Shown here: one piece after another, positions 12,295 to 21,681 of the stretch
How positions within the stretch are numbered: the first letter of the stretch is position 1
How the letters are laid out: every line of letters begins with the position of its first letter
DNA from: Streptomyces luteolifulvus
GTDB taxonomy: Bacteria; Actinomycetota; Actinomycetes; Streptomycetales; Streptomycetaceae
DNA: 64,000 bases
NCBI RefSeq assembly: GCF_008806595.1
Contig: NZ_VZRB01000001.1
Coordinates: forward strand, 403,433-467,432
Direction of reading: 5' to 3'
The notes under the pieces: model-generated
What the model saw: the letters and a program-made list of their open reading frames with translations, nothing else
What the model was told of the DNA's origin: nothing
Databases searched by the model: none
Made by a program: the position numbers and the translations under genes

Positions 12295-12567
12295 GTGTCC
12301 TCTTCCATCTCCGCGCCCGAGGGCATCATCAACCCGCCGATCGACGAGCTCCTCGAGGCCACCGACTCGAAGTACAGCCTCGTGATCTACGCGGCCAAGC
12401 GGGCCCGCCAGATCAACGCGTACTACTCGCAGCTCGGCGAGGGCCTCCTCGAGTACGTCGGTCCGCTCGTCGACACCCATGTCCACGAGAAGCCGCTCTC
12501 GATCGCTCTTCGCGAGATCAACGCGGGGCTGCTGACGTCCGAGGCCATCGAGGGTCCGGCGCAGTAG
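12295..12567 (+). CDS. rpoZ: RNA polymerase omega subunit
   Basis: 90 aa. Omega helps assemble RNA polymerase and binds the beta' subunit. The conserved segments [26 protein letters not shown] and [13 protein letters not shown] are present and the length is right for actinobacteria. GTG 12295 is preceded by GGAAGGTAGA. It follows gmk by 73 bp and a terminator hairpin follows it, giving the common gmk-rpoZ pair. Confidence 0.96.
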   Translation: MSSSISAPEGIINPPIDELLEATDSKYSLVIYAAKRARQINAYYSQLGEGLLEYVGPLVDTHVHEKPLSIALREINAGLLTSEAIEGPAQ

Positions 12568-12592
12568 TTTTTTCTGCTTGCAGTTTGGTTTT

Positions 12593-12627
12593 CCACAGGC
12601 CCGGCAGCGCGACTGCCGGGCCCGTGG
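12593..12627 (+). terminator. Terminator of rpoZ
   Basis: GGCCCGGCAG (12598-12607) and CTGCCGGGCC (12613-12622) make a perfect stem around CGCGA, extended by CCAC/GTGG beyond one mismatch. It lies 30 bases past the rpoZ stop. Interestingly, a TTTTTT run (12568-12573) precedes rather than follows the hairpin. Confidence 0.75.
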
Positions 12628-12669
12628 TGTGTCATGGGGGTTGTACGTTTCCTAGTCCGGGGAGAGACG

Positions 12670-13872
12670 GTGGACAAGCCGAAGGTCGTTCTGGGGGTCA
12701 GCGGCGGCATCGCCGCCTACAAGGCCTGTGAGCTGCTGCGCAGACTCACGGAGTCGGGCCACGACGTCCGTGTCGTCCCCACGGCCTCCGCCCTGCACTT
12801 CGTCGGCGCCGCCACCTGGTCCGCGCTCTCCGGCAACCCCGTCTCCACCGAGGTCTGGGACGACGTCCACGAGGTCCCGCACGTCCGCATCGGCCAGCAC
12901 GCCGACCTGGTGGTCGTCGCCCCGGCCACCGCGGACACGCTCGCCAGGGCCGCCCACGGCCTCGCCGACGATCTGCTCACCAACACCCTGCTCACCGCCC
13001 GTTGTCCCGTTGTCTTCGCCCCCGCCATGCACACCGAGATGTGGGAGCACCCGGCCACCCAGGAGAACGTGGCGACGCTGCGCCGCCGGGGAGCCGTCGT
13101 GATCGAGCCGGCCGTGGGCCGGCTCACCGGGGTCGACACGGGCAAGGGCCGGCTGCCCGACCCCGCCGAGATCTTCGAGGTCTGTCGCCGTGTGCTGGCC
13201 CGCGGGGTGGCCGGACCGGACCTCACGGGGCGGCACGTCGTCGTCAGCGCCGGAGGCACCCGCGAACCCCTCGACCCGGTCCGCTTCCTCGGCAACCGCT
13301 CCTCGGGCAAACAGGGCTACGCCCTCGCCCGCACCGCCGCCGCGCGCGGCGCCCGCGTCACGCTGATCTCGGCGAACACCGGACTGCCGGACCCGGCGGG
13401 AGTGGATGTCGTCCCGGTCGGCACGGCGGTGCAGCTGCGCGAGGCGGTGCTGAAGGCGGCCGCCGACGCCGACGCGGTCGTCATGGCCGCGGCGGTCGCC
13501 GACTTCCGCCCGGAGACGTACGCCGCCGGAAAGATCAAGAAGAAGGACGGCCAGGACCCCGAGCCCGTCGTCCTCGTACGCAATCCGGACGTCCTCGCGG
13601 AGATCTCGGCCGACCGCGCCCGCCCCGGACAGGTGATCGTCGGCTTCGCCGCGGAGACGGACGACGTGCTGGCCAACGGCCTGTCCAAGCTCCGGCGCAA
13701 GGGCTGCGACCTGCTCGTCGTCAACGAGGTGGGGGAGCGCAAGACCTTCGGGTCGGAGGAGAACGAGGCCGTGGTGCTGGGCGCCGACGGAAGCGAGACG
13801 ATCGTCCCGTACGGCCCGAAGGAAGCCCTGGCCGAAACCGTGTGGGACCTGGTGGCCGAACGCCTGGTGTGA
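12670..13872 (+). CDS. coaBC: Bifunctional CoaBC: phosphopantothenate-cysteine ligase / phosphopantothenoylcysteine decarboxylase
   Basis: 400 aa. It makes 4'-phosphopantetheine for coenzyme A. The N-terminal CoaC flavoprotein domain (about 1-190) has [18 protein letters not shown], the FMN-binding ATADTLA region and APAMHTEMW; the C-terminal CoaB domain (about 195-395) has [17 protein letters not shown] followed by [11 protein letters not shown] and the KIKKKDG lysines. GTG 12670 is chosen because GGGGAGAG lies just upstream and the family begins [13 protein letters not shown]; a 12-codon extension is possible but unlikely. Located between rpoZ and metK as in other actinobacteria. Confidence 0.94.
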   Translation: MDKPKVVLGVSGGIAAYKACELLRRLTESGHDVRVVPTASALHFVGAATWSALSGNPVSTEVWDDVHEVPHVRIGQHADLVVVAPATADTLARAAHGLADDLLTNTLLTARCPVVFAPAMHTEMWEHPATQENVATLRRRGAVVIEPAVGRLTGVDTGKGRLPDPAEIFEVCRRVLARGVAGPDLTGRHVVVSAGGTREPLDPVRFLGNRSSGKQGYALARTAAARGARVTLISANTGLPDPAGVDVVPVGTAVQLREAVLKAAADADAVVMAAAVADFRPETYAAGKIKKKDGQDPEPVVLVRNPDVLAEISADRARPGQVIVGFAAETDDVLANGLSKLRRKGCDLLVVNEVGERKTFGSEENEAVVLGADGSETIVPYGPKEALAETVWDLVAERLV

Positions 13873-14110
13873 AGCTTGCCTTCACCTCGGGGCGCGCTGG
13901 AACCACCCACATTGGGGCGTGGCGGCCCTGGCCAACGCCGCCCGCGATTGGGCAGAATGCCCGTGCCGCAGGTCACAGGGCTCCCGAGAGGCGAGACACG
14001 GGGGCCGGTGGCCGGGTGCGACCGATAAACTGTTCTCGGACGACGCCGGGCGCAGCCCCCGGCCGTCCGCCAATGATCAGCCAGCAGCCGCTGCAACCCC
14101 AGGGAGCGTT

Positions 14111-15319
14111 GTGTCCCGTCGCCTGTTCACCTCGGAGTCCGTGACCGAGGGTCACCCCGACAAGATCGCTGACCAGATCAGCGACACCATTCTCGACGCG
14201 CTTCTGCGTGAGGACCCGACCTCCCGGGTCGCCGTCGAGACCCTGATCACCACCGGCCTGGTGCATGTGGCCGGCGAGGTCACGACCAAGACCTACGCGG
14301 ACATCGCGACCCTGGTCCGCAACAAGATCCTCGAGATCGGCTACGACTCCTCCAAGAAGGGCTTCGACGGGGCCTCCTGCGGCGTCTCGGTGTCCATCGG
14401 CGCGCAGTCCCCGGACATCGCCCAGGGTGTCGACACGGCGTACGAGAACCGTGTCGAGGGCGACGAGGACGAGCTGGACCGCCAGGGCGCAGGCGATCAG
14501 GGCCTGATGTTCGGCTACGCGACGGACGAGACGCCGACGCTGATGCCGCTGCCGATCTTCCTGGCGCACCGCCTGTCGAATCGCCTGTCCGAGGTCCGCA
14601 AGAACGGCACGATCCCCTACCTGCGCCCGGACGGCAAGACGCAGGTCACCATCGAGTACGACGGCGACAAGGCGGTCCGTCTGGACACGGTCGTCGTCTC
14701 CTCCCAGCACGCGAGCGACATCGACCTCGAGTCGCTGCTGGCGCCCGACATCCGCGAGTTCGTCGTCGAGGCGGAGCTGAAGGCGCTCCTCGACGAGGGC
14801 ATCAAGCTCGACACCGAGGGCTACCGCCTGCTGGTGAACCCGACCGGCCGCTTCGAGATCGGCGGCCCGATGGGCGACGCCGGCCTCACCGGCCGCAAGA
14901 TCATCATCGACACCTACGGCGGCATGGCCCGCCACGGCGGCGGCGCCTTCTCCGGCAAGGACCCGTCCAAGGTGGACCGCTCGGCGGCGTACGCGATGCG
15001 CTGGGTCGCCAAGAACGTCGTCGCCGCGGGTCTGGCCTCCCGCTGCGAGGTCCAGGTCGCCTACGCCATCGGCAAGGCCGAGCCGGTCGGCCTGTTCGTC
15101 GAGACCTTCGGCACCGCCAAGATCGAGGCCGAGCGGATCGAGCAGGCGATCGAGCAGGTCTTCGACCTGCGTCCGGCCGCCATCATCCGCGACCTCGACC
15201 TGCTGCGTCCGATCTACGCCCAGACCGCCGCGTACGGCCACTTCGGCCGTGAGCTTCCCGAGTTCACCTGGGAGCGCACGGACCGCGTGGACGCGCTGCG
15301 CAAGGCTGCGGGGCTGTAA
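14111..15319 (+). CDS. metK: S-adenosylmethionine synthetase
   Basis: 402 aa. MetK makes SAM from methionine and ATP. Signature elements are present: [14 protein letters not shown] near the N terminus, the [12 protein letters not shown] hexapeptide region, and [22 protein letters not shown] 14111 is preceded by AGGGAG. The 238-bp upstream spacer (13873-14110) holds a possible -10 box (TAAACT near 14027) but I could not recognise a SAM riboswitch there. A strong terminator follows the stop. SAM levels are known to influence antibiotic production in Streptomyces. Confidence 0.96.
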   Translation: MSRRLFTSESVTEGHPDKIADQISDTILDALLREDPTSRVAVETLITTGLVHVAGEVTTKTYADIATLVRNKILEIGYDSSKKGFDGASCGVSVSIGAQSPDIAQGVDTAYENRVEGDEDELDRQGAGDQGLMFGYATDETPTLMPLPIFLAHRLSNRLSEVRKNGTIPYLRPDGKTQVTIEYDGDKAVRLDTVVVSSQHASDIDLESLLAPDIREFVVEAELKALLDEGIKLDTEGYRLLVNPTGRFEIGGPMGDAGLTGRKIIIDTYGGMARHGGGAFSGKDPSKVDRSAAYAMRWVAKNVVAAGLASRCEVQVAYAIGKAEPVGLFVETFGTAKIEAERIEQAIEQVFDLRPAAIIRDLDLLRPIYAQTAAYGHFGRELPEFTWERTDRVDALRKAAGL

Positions 15320-15337
15320 GCCCCGAGCTGTCTCCCA

Positions 15338-15374
15338 CCGAGGTCCGGCCCTCCCGAGGGGGGCCGGACCTCGG
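15338..15374 (+). terminator. Terminator of metK
   Basis: A perfect 13-14 bp stem beginning CCGAGGTCCGGCC (15338) pairs with GGCCGGACCTCGG ending at 15374, followed by CGTTT. It sits 19 bp past the metK stop. Confidence 0.85.
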
Positions 15375-15454
15375 CGTTTCCCGGAAGGCAAAAGGGTCGC
15401 CGGGCTGATCCCGGGCGGCGTCGGTTGTCAGTGGCGTTTGGTAAGAATGCAAGC

Positions 15455-17605
15455 GTGAGCAGCGAGAACGGGCAGGGGGGCGGTGGGGCCGAAGAGGCGC
15501 CGCCGGAGCAGCTCGCGTTCATCCGGGAGAGTGTACGGAGCGCCAAGGTGCCCCGGGCCAAGCCGCGCACCTGGCGGGGTGCCGCGCTGGCCAAGGAGCT
15601 GCCCGTCGCGCGGGTGCTGGTCGACAAGGGCGTGCTGCATCTCGACCGGTACTTCGACTACGCCGTGCCCGAGGAACTGGACGCCGAGGCGCAGCCCGGA
15701 GTGCGGGTCCGGGTGCGGTTCGGGGCCGGGCGGCACCGGGTGCGGGCCGGGCGACGTGAGGGCGGGGGGCTGATCGACGGATTCCTCGTCGAGCGGCTGG
15801 CCGAGTCCGACTACTCCGGGCCGCTCGCGGCGCTCGCCCAGGTCGTGTCGCCGGAGCGGGTGCTCAGCGCGGAGCTGCTGGGGCTGGCACGGGCCGTCGC
15901 CGACCGGTACGCCGGCAGTCTCGCCGATGTGCTGCAGCTCGCCGTGCCGCCGCGCAGCGCGCGAGCGGAGCAGCGGCCGTCGCCGGAGGCGCTTGCGCCG
16001 CCGGGGGCGCCCGATGCGGGCTCCTGGGCGCGGTACGAGCGCGGGGCCGCGTTCGTGGAGTCGCTGGCCTCGGGCGGGGCGCCGCGAGCGGTGTGGAACG
16101 CGCTGCCCGGGCCCGAGTGGAGCGAGGAGCTGGCGAGGGCCGTCGCGGCGACGCTGGCCTCCGGCCGGGGTGCGCTGGTCGTCCTGCCGGACGGGCGGGC
16201 GGTCGCGCGGATCGACGCCGCGCTGACCGCGCTGCTGGGGCAGGGGCGGCACGCCGTGCTCACGGCGGACGCCGGGCCCGAGAAGCGCTATCGGGAGTGG
16301 CTCGCCGTGCGACGGGGGTCCGTGCGGGCCGTTGTGGGCACGCGGGCCGCCATGTTCGCTCCGGTCCGGGACCTCGGGCTGGTGGCCCTGTGGGACGACG
16401 GCGACGACAGTCACAGCGAGCAGCATGCGCCGCAGCCCCATGCGCGTGAGGTGCTGTTGCTGCGTGCGGCTCAGGAGAAGTGCGCGTTTCTGCTGGGTAG
16501 TTGGAGCTGCACCGTGGAGGCGGCGCAGCTCGTGGAGAGCGGCTGGGCGCGGCCGCTGGTCGCTTCGCGGGACCAGGTGCGCGGTGCCGCTCCTCTCGTC
16601 AGGACCGTGAGCGACGGGGATCTCGCGCGGGACGAGGCCGCCCGTGCCGCCCGGCTGCCGAGCCTCGCGTGGCAGGTCGTACGGGAAGGGCTGCGGCACG
16701 GACCGGTGCTGGTCCAGGTTCCCCGCCGGGGGTACGTACCGCGCATGGCCTGCGCCGACTGCCGGGCACCGGCGCGGTGCCGGCACTGCTCCGGGCCCTT
16801 GGAGGCCCAGGCCGCGGGGGTGCTTCGCTGCGGGTGGTGCGGGCACGAGGAGGGTGCCTGGCACTGTCCGGAGTGCGGGTCGTTCCGGCTGCGGGCCCAG
16901 ATCGTGGGGGCGAGGCGGACCGCGGAGGAACTGGGGCGTGCGTTTCCGGCCGTTGCGGTGCGGACCTCCGGGCGCGAGCATGTGCTGGACACCGTGCCGG
17001 GGGCGCCCGCGCTGGTGGTGAGCACTCCGGGGGCCGAACCGGTCGCCGAGGGCGGCTACGCGGCTGCGCTGCTGCTGGACGGCTGGGCCATGCTCGGGCG
17101 GCCCGATCTGCGCGCCGGTGAGGACGCCCTGCGGCGGTGGATCGGGGCCTCGGCTCTGGTACGGCCGCAAGGTGCCGGGGGGACCGTGGTCGTCGTGGCC
17201 GAGCCGACGTTGCGGCCCGTACAGGCGCTGGTGCGATGGGATCCCGTCGGCCATGCCGTGCGAGAGCTGGCCGAGCGGGCCGAGCTGGGGTTTCCGCCGG
17301 TGTCGCGGATGGCGGCCGTCGCGGGACCGCAGGAGGCGGTCGCGGACTTTCTCCGCGCGGTGGAACTGCCGCCCGGGGCGGAGGTGTTGGGCCCGGTTCC
17401 GCTGCCGGACACGATGCCGGGACGCCCGCGGCGCCCGGGGGCACCGCCACCCGGGGAGCACTGGGCACGGGCCCTGATCCGCGTCCCACCGGGCACCGGA
17501 GCGGCCCTGGCGTCCGCCCTGAAAGCCACCCAGGCGTCACGGATGGCACGCGGGGGAGGAGAAGCGGCGGTACGGGTGCGGATCGACCCGCCGGACATCG
17601 GCTGA
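15455..17605 (+). CDS. priA: PriA-like replication restart protein lacking helicase motifs
   Basis: 716 aa. PriA recognises stalled forks and loads the primosome. The N-terminal DNA-binding domain (VARVLVDKGVLHLDRYFDYAVP, about 45-65) and the central zinc-binding cysteines (CADCRAPARCRHC ... CGWCGHEEGAWHCPECG, about 430-490) are clear. However, no GxGKT Walker A or DEAH box is visible where the helicase core should be; this degeneration is known for actinobacterial PriA, which is thought not to be an active helicase. GTG 15455 is used; TAAGAAT lies 6 nt upstream, compatible with a leaderless message. Ten in-frame codons upstream (GTG 15425) are an alternative. Confidence 0.92.
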   Translation: MSSENGQGGGGAEEAPPEQLAFIRESVRSAKVPRAKPRTWRGAALAKELPVARVLVDKGVLHLDRYFDYAVPEELDAEAQPGVRVRVRFGAGRHRVRAGRREGGGLIDGFLVERLAESDYSGPLAALAQVVSPERVLSAELLGLARAVADRYAGSLADVLQLAVPPRSARAEQRPSPEALAPPGAPDAGSWARYERGAAFVESLASGGAPRAVWNALPGPEWSEELARAVAATLASGRGALVVLPDGRAVARIDAALTALLGQGRHAVLTADAGPEKRYREWLAVRRGSVRAVVGTRAAMFAPVRDLGLVALWDDGDDSHSEQHAPQPHAREVLLLRAAQEKCAFLLGSWSCTVEAAQLVESGWARPLVASRDQVRGAAPLVRTVSDGDLARDEAARAARLPSLAWQVVREGLRHGPVLVQVPRRGYVPRMACADCRAPARCRHCSGPLEAQAAGVLRCGWCGHEEGAWHCPECGSFRLRAQIVGARRTAEELGRAFPAVAVRTSGREHVLDTVPGAPALVVSTPGAEPVAEGGYAAALLLDGWAMLGRPDLRAGEDALRRWIGASALVRPQGAGGTVVVVAEPTLRPVQALVRWDPVGHAVRELAERAELGFPPVSRMAAVAGPQEAVADFLRAVELPPGAEVLGPVPLPDTMPGRPRRPGAPPPGEHWARALIRVPPGTGAALASALKATQASRMARGGGEAAVRVRIDPPDIG

Positions 17606-17700
17606 GGCGGGCTGCCCCGGCCTTGTCGGGCACGGAGCCCGGGGACCGGGTGGGCAGGGTTCGCGGCGGTCGGGTGAGGGGCGGCCGCCGGATGCCGGGG

Positions 17701-18300
17701 CGGCGCGGGCACCGAGGTTGCGTTGGTGCTGTGCGTAGGAATTTGGGCGGGGCGCTGTGCGTCGGACGACGGTGGTGGTGTGGGTGCCGGGAGCAGGCTG
17801 GGCGGGGTCCGCGGGGGTTCGGTGTGCCCAGAGGCCGGGTGAGGTGCCGGGTGCGGGGCTTCGGGTTGGTGCGGTCGCGGTCGCGGGGACGGGGTGATGT
17901 GAGGTGCGGACTGCGAGAACTGGAGCGTGGACTTTGTCCAGCGGCCGAGCGCTGTACGCGGAGGGGGCGGCGCGGGCACCGAGATCGAGTCGGTGTTGTG
18001 TGCCGGAGATTGGGCGTGCGTCGGACGACGGTAGTGGTGTGGGTGCCGGGAGCAGGCTGGGCGGGGTCCGCGGGGGTTCGGTGTGCCCGGAGGCCGGGTG
18101 AGGTGCCGGGTGCGGGGCTTTGGGTTGTCGCGGTCGCGGGGACGGGGTGATGTGAGGTGCGGACTGCGAGAACTGGGGCGTGGACTCCGGCCAGCGGTTG
18201 AGCGCTGTACGCGGAGGGGGCGGCGCCGGCAGTGAGATCGAGTTGGTGCTGGGCGCCGAGCAGCGGAAGTGGTGTGGGCGCCGGGAGCAGGCTCGGCGTG
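17701..18300 (+). repeat. Imperfect 250-270-bp tandem repeats in the priA downstream region
   Basis: The 779-bp gap 17606-18384 has no convincing gene. Instead, units starting CGGCGCGGGCACCGAG at 17701 and 17968, and a partial, diverged unit at 18221 (CGGCGCCGGCAGTGAG), repeat with spacings of 267 and 253 bp. Shared landmarks in each full unit are GTCGGACGACGGT, TGTGGGTGCCGGGAGCAG, GGTGTGCCC and GCGCTGTACGCGGAGGG. The top strand is very G-rich with many GGG runs that could form G-quadruplexes. Long open frames exist on the minus strand but have no codon bias or family similarity. Confidence 0.8.
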
Positions 18301-18384
18301 CGGCACGGCGGCGCGCAGTTCACCGGGCGTGGGTGCGTGCAGATGTGCCCTCCCGGAGGGGCCGGGAGGGCCTGGGTGGGGGTG

Positions 18385-19047
<663 letters not shown>

Positions 19048-19236
19048 TCACGCACCGGGGGCGTATCGGTGTGTGCGTACGCCCCCGTGGGCGTCGCCCT
19101 CGAGGCCTGCCCTTGGGGTTGCCTGACCACCGCCCGCCCGCGGTCGGCGGCCCCAGGTCGCCCTGGACGGCCGTATGTCGCCATAGACTTGTGCGTTGCC
19201 CGCAGCCGACCCCGCCCGAGAGGCCCGAACCCACCC

Positions 19237-20169
19237 ATGAAGCTCGTCTTCGCCGGTACCCCCGAGGTCGCCGTCCCCTCCCTCGACGCTCTCATCGCCT
19301 CCGGGCGGCACGAGGTGGCCGCCGTCGTCACGCGCCCCGACGCCCCGGCCGGGCGGGGCCGCCGGATGGTCGCCTCCCCGGTCGCCCAGCGGGCCGAGGA
19401 GTCCGGCATCGAGGTGCTGAAGCCTGCCAGGCCGCGGGATCCGGAGTTTCTGGAGCGGCTGCGGGAGATCGCCCCGGACTGCTGTCCCGTCGTCGCCTAC
19501 GGAGCCCTGCTGCCCCGGGTCGCCCTCGACATCCCCGCCCACGGCTGGGTCAACCTGCACTTCTCGCTGCTGCCCGCCTGGCGCGGGGCGGCGCCCGTGC
19601 AGCACGCCCTCATGGCCGGGGACGAGATCACCGGGGCGTCCACCTTCCTGATCGAGGAGGGGCTCGACTCCGGCCCCGTCTACGGCACGGTCACCGAAGT
19701 CATCCGCTCCACCGACACCAGCGGCGACCTGCTGACCCGGCTCGCCTTCGCCGGCGCCGGGCTGCTCGCCGCGACCATGGACGGCGTCGAGGACGGCACG
19801 CTGAAGGCCGTACCGCAGCCGGCCGAGGGCATCACGGTCGCACCGAAGATCACCGTGGACGACGCCCGGGTCGACTGGTCCGCCCCCGCCCTGCGCGTCG
19901 ACCGGGTGGTGCGCGGATGCACACCCGCGCCCGGCTCCTGGACCGCCTTCCGCGGCGAGCGGCTCAAGCTCATTCACGTCGTGCCGGTGCCCGAGCGGAC
20001 GGAACTCGCCCCGGGGCAGCTGTCCGTGGGCAAGAACAACGTCTACGTGGGCACGGGTTCGTACGCCGTCGAGCTGCTGTGGGTGCAGGCCCAGGGCAAG
20101 AAGCCGATGAAGGCGGCGGACTGGGCACGCGGGGTGCGGATCGCCGACGGCGAAGCCCTCGGGCAGTAG
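19237..20169 (+). CDS. fmt: Methionyl-tRNA formyltransferase
   Basis: 310 aa. Fmt formylates initiator Met-tRNA using 10-formyl-THF. The N-terminal formyltransferase domain shows [19 protein letters not shown], and the catalytic region reads [19 protein letters not shown] (SLLP motif) with the downstream D in GLDSGPVYG. The C-terminal OB-like domain (about 205-305) is present. ATG 19237 is directly at the family start. fmt is followed 96 bp later by rsmB, a standard actinobacterial pairing. Confidence 0.95.
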   Translation: MKLVFAGTPEVAVPSLDALIASGRHEVAAVVTRPDAPAGRGRRMVASPVAQRAEESGIEVLKPARPRDPEFLERLREIAPDCCPVVAYGALLPRVALDIPAHGWVNLHFSLLPAWRGAAPVQHALMAGDEITGASTFLIEEGLDSGPVYGTVTEVIRSTDTSGDLLTRLAFAGAGLLAATMDGVEDGTLKAVPQPAEGITVAPKITVDDARVDWSAPALRVDRVVRGCTPAPGSWTAFRGERLKLIHVVPVPERTELAPGQLSVGKNNVYVGTGSYAVELLWVQAQGKKPMKAADWARGVRIADGEALGQ

Positions 20170-20265
20170 CCGACGGGGAGACCCCGGGGAGTGGCCGGCG
20201 GCGGGCAAGCCGGTGCGACGTAGGCTTGGTGCGTATCCCTCCCTGACATCCGGAGCACCTTTTCT

Positions 20266-21681
20266 GTGAGTGACCAGTCCCGTCCCCGCAAGCCCGGCAA
20301 GCCGTACCGCCGGCCCAAGAAGGACCCCGTCCGCATCCTCGCCTTCGAGGCCCTGAGGGCCGTGGACGAGCGGGACGCGTACGCCAACCTCGTGCTCCCT
20401 CCGCTGCTGCGCAAGGCGCGTGAGAGCGGCGACTTCGACGCTCGGGACGCCGCGCTCGCGACCGAGCTGGTGTACGGGACGCTGCGCCGGCAGGGCACCT
20501 ACGACGCCGTCATCGCCGCCTGCGTCGACCGGCCGCTCAGGGACGTCGACCCGCCCGTGCTCGATGTGCTGAGCCTGGGCGTGCACCAGCTGCTCGGAAC
20601 GCGGATTCCCACCCATGCCGCAGTCTCCGCCTCGGTCGAGCTCGCCCGGGTCGTGCTCGGGGACGGACGGGCCAAGTTCGTCAACGCCGTGCTGCGCAAG
20701 GTCGCCCAGGACGATCTGGACGGCTGGCTGCAGCGGGTCGCCCCGCCGTACGACGAGGACCCGGAGGACCATCTCGCCGTCGTGCACTCCCACCCCCGGT
20801 GGATCGTCTCCGCGCTGTGGGACTCGCTCGGTGGCGGACGGGCCGGTATCGAGGATCTGCTGGAGGCCGACAACGAGCGGCCCGAGGTGACCCTGGTGGC
20901 CCGGCCCGGCCGGGCCACGACCGAGGAGCTGCTCGGCGAGGAGGCCGCGATGCCGGGGCGCTGGTCGCCGTATGCCGTGCGGCTGACCGAGGGCGGCGAA
21001 CCGGGCGCCGTGGAGGCCGTACGGGAGGGCCGCGCGGGCGTCCAGGACGAGGGCAGCCAGCTCGTCGCGCTGGCCCTGGCCAACGCGACCCTCGATGGCC
21101 GGGACGAGCGGTGGCTCGACGGCTGTGCGGGGCCCGGCGGCAAGGCCGCGCTGCTCGCGGCGCTCGCCGCGGAGCGCGGGGCCGTGCTGCTCGCCTCCGA
21201 GAAGCAGCCGCACCGGGCGGGACTGGTGGCCAGGGCCCTGGACGGCAACCCCGGGCCGTATCAGGTCATCGCCGCCGACGGGACCCGCCCGCCCTGGCGG
21301 CCCGGCTCCTTCGACCGGGTGCTGATGGACGTGCCGTGCACCGGGCTCGGCGCGCTGCGGCGGCGTCCCGAGGCGCGCTGGCGGCGGCGCCCCGACGACC
21401 TGGAGGGGTTCGCGCCGCTGCAGCGCGGCCTGCTGCGCACGGCCCTCGACTCCGTCCGGGCCGGCGGGATCGTCGGCTACGCCACCTGCTCGCCGCACCT
21501 CGCGGAGACCCGGGCCGTCGTCGACGACGTGCTCAAGGAGTACCCGGCGGCCGAACTCGTCGACGCCCGCCCCTTCCTGCCGGGCGTACCGGCCCTGGGC
21601 GAGGGTCCCGACGTACAGCTGTGGCCGCATCTGCACGGGACCGACGCCATGTACCTGGCGCTCATTCGGAGGACTGGCTGA
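20266..21681 (+). CDS. rsmB: 16S rRNA m5C967 methyltransferase RsmB (Sun/Fmu)
   Basis: 471 aa. RsmB methylates C967 of 16S rRNA with SAM. An N-terminal NusB-like RNA-binding domain (about 20-150: RILAFEALRAVDERDAYAN, ATELVYGTLRRQG) precedes the Rossmann methyltransferase domain with SAM motif DGCAGPGGKAALLA and the two-cysteine catalytic system (MDVPCTGLGALRRRPEARW and YATCSPH). GTG 20266 has GGAGCACC upstream. Its last 20 bp overlap the convergent mmpL-like gene. Confidence 0.94.
   Translation: MSDQSRPRKPGKPYRRPKKDPVRILAFEALRAVDERDAYANLVLPPLLRKARESGDFDARDAALATELVYGTLRRQGTYDAVIAACVDRPLRDVDPPVLDVLSLGVHQLLGTRIPTHAAVSASVELARVVLGDGRAKFVNAVLRKVAQDDLDGWLQRVAPPYDEDPEDHLAVVHSHPRWIVSALWDSLGGGRAGIEDLLEADNERPEVTLVARPGRATTEELLGEEAAMPGRWSPYAVRLTEGGEPGAVEAVREGRAGVQDEGSQLVALALANATLDGRDERWLDGCAGPGGKAALLAALAAERGAVLLASEKQPHRAGLVARALDGNPGPYQVIAADGTRPPWRPGSFDRVLMDVPCTGLGALRRRPEARWRRRPDDLEGFAPLQRGLLRTALDSVRAGGIVGYATCSPHLAETRAVVDDVLKEYPAAELVDARPFLPGVPALGEGPDVQLWPHLHGTDAMYLALIRRTG

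Noticed and set aside
13873..14110. Possible SAM riboswitch upstream of metK
   Set aside because: I looked for SAM-I and SAM-II core motifs and saw none; only a possible -10 box is present.
19048..21636. An 862-codon minus-strand frame opposite fmt and rsmB
   Set aside because: Same reason: no motifs, while fmt and rsmB are certain.
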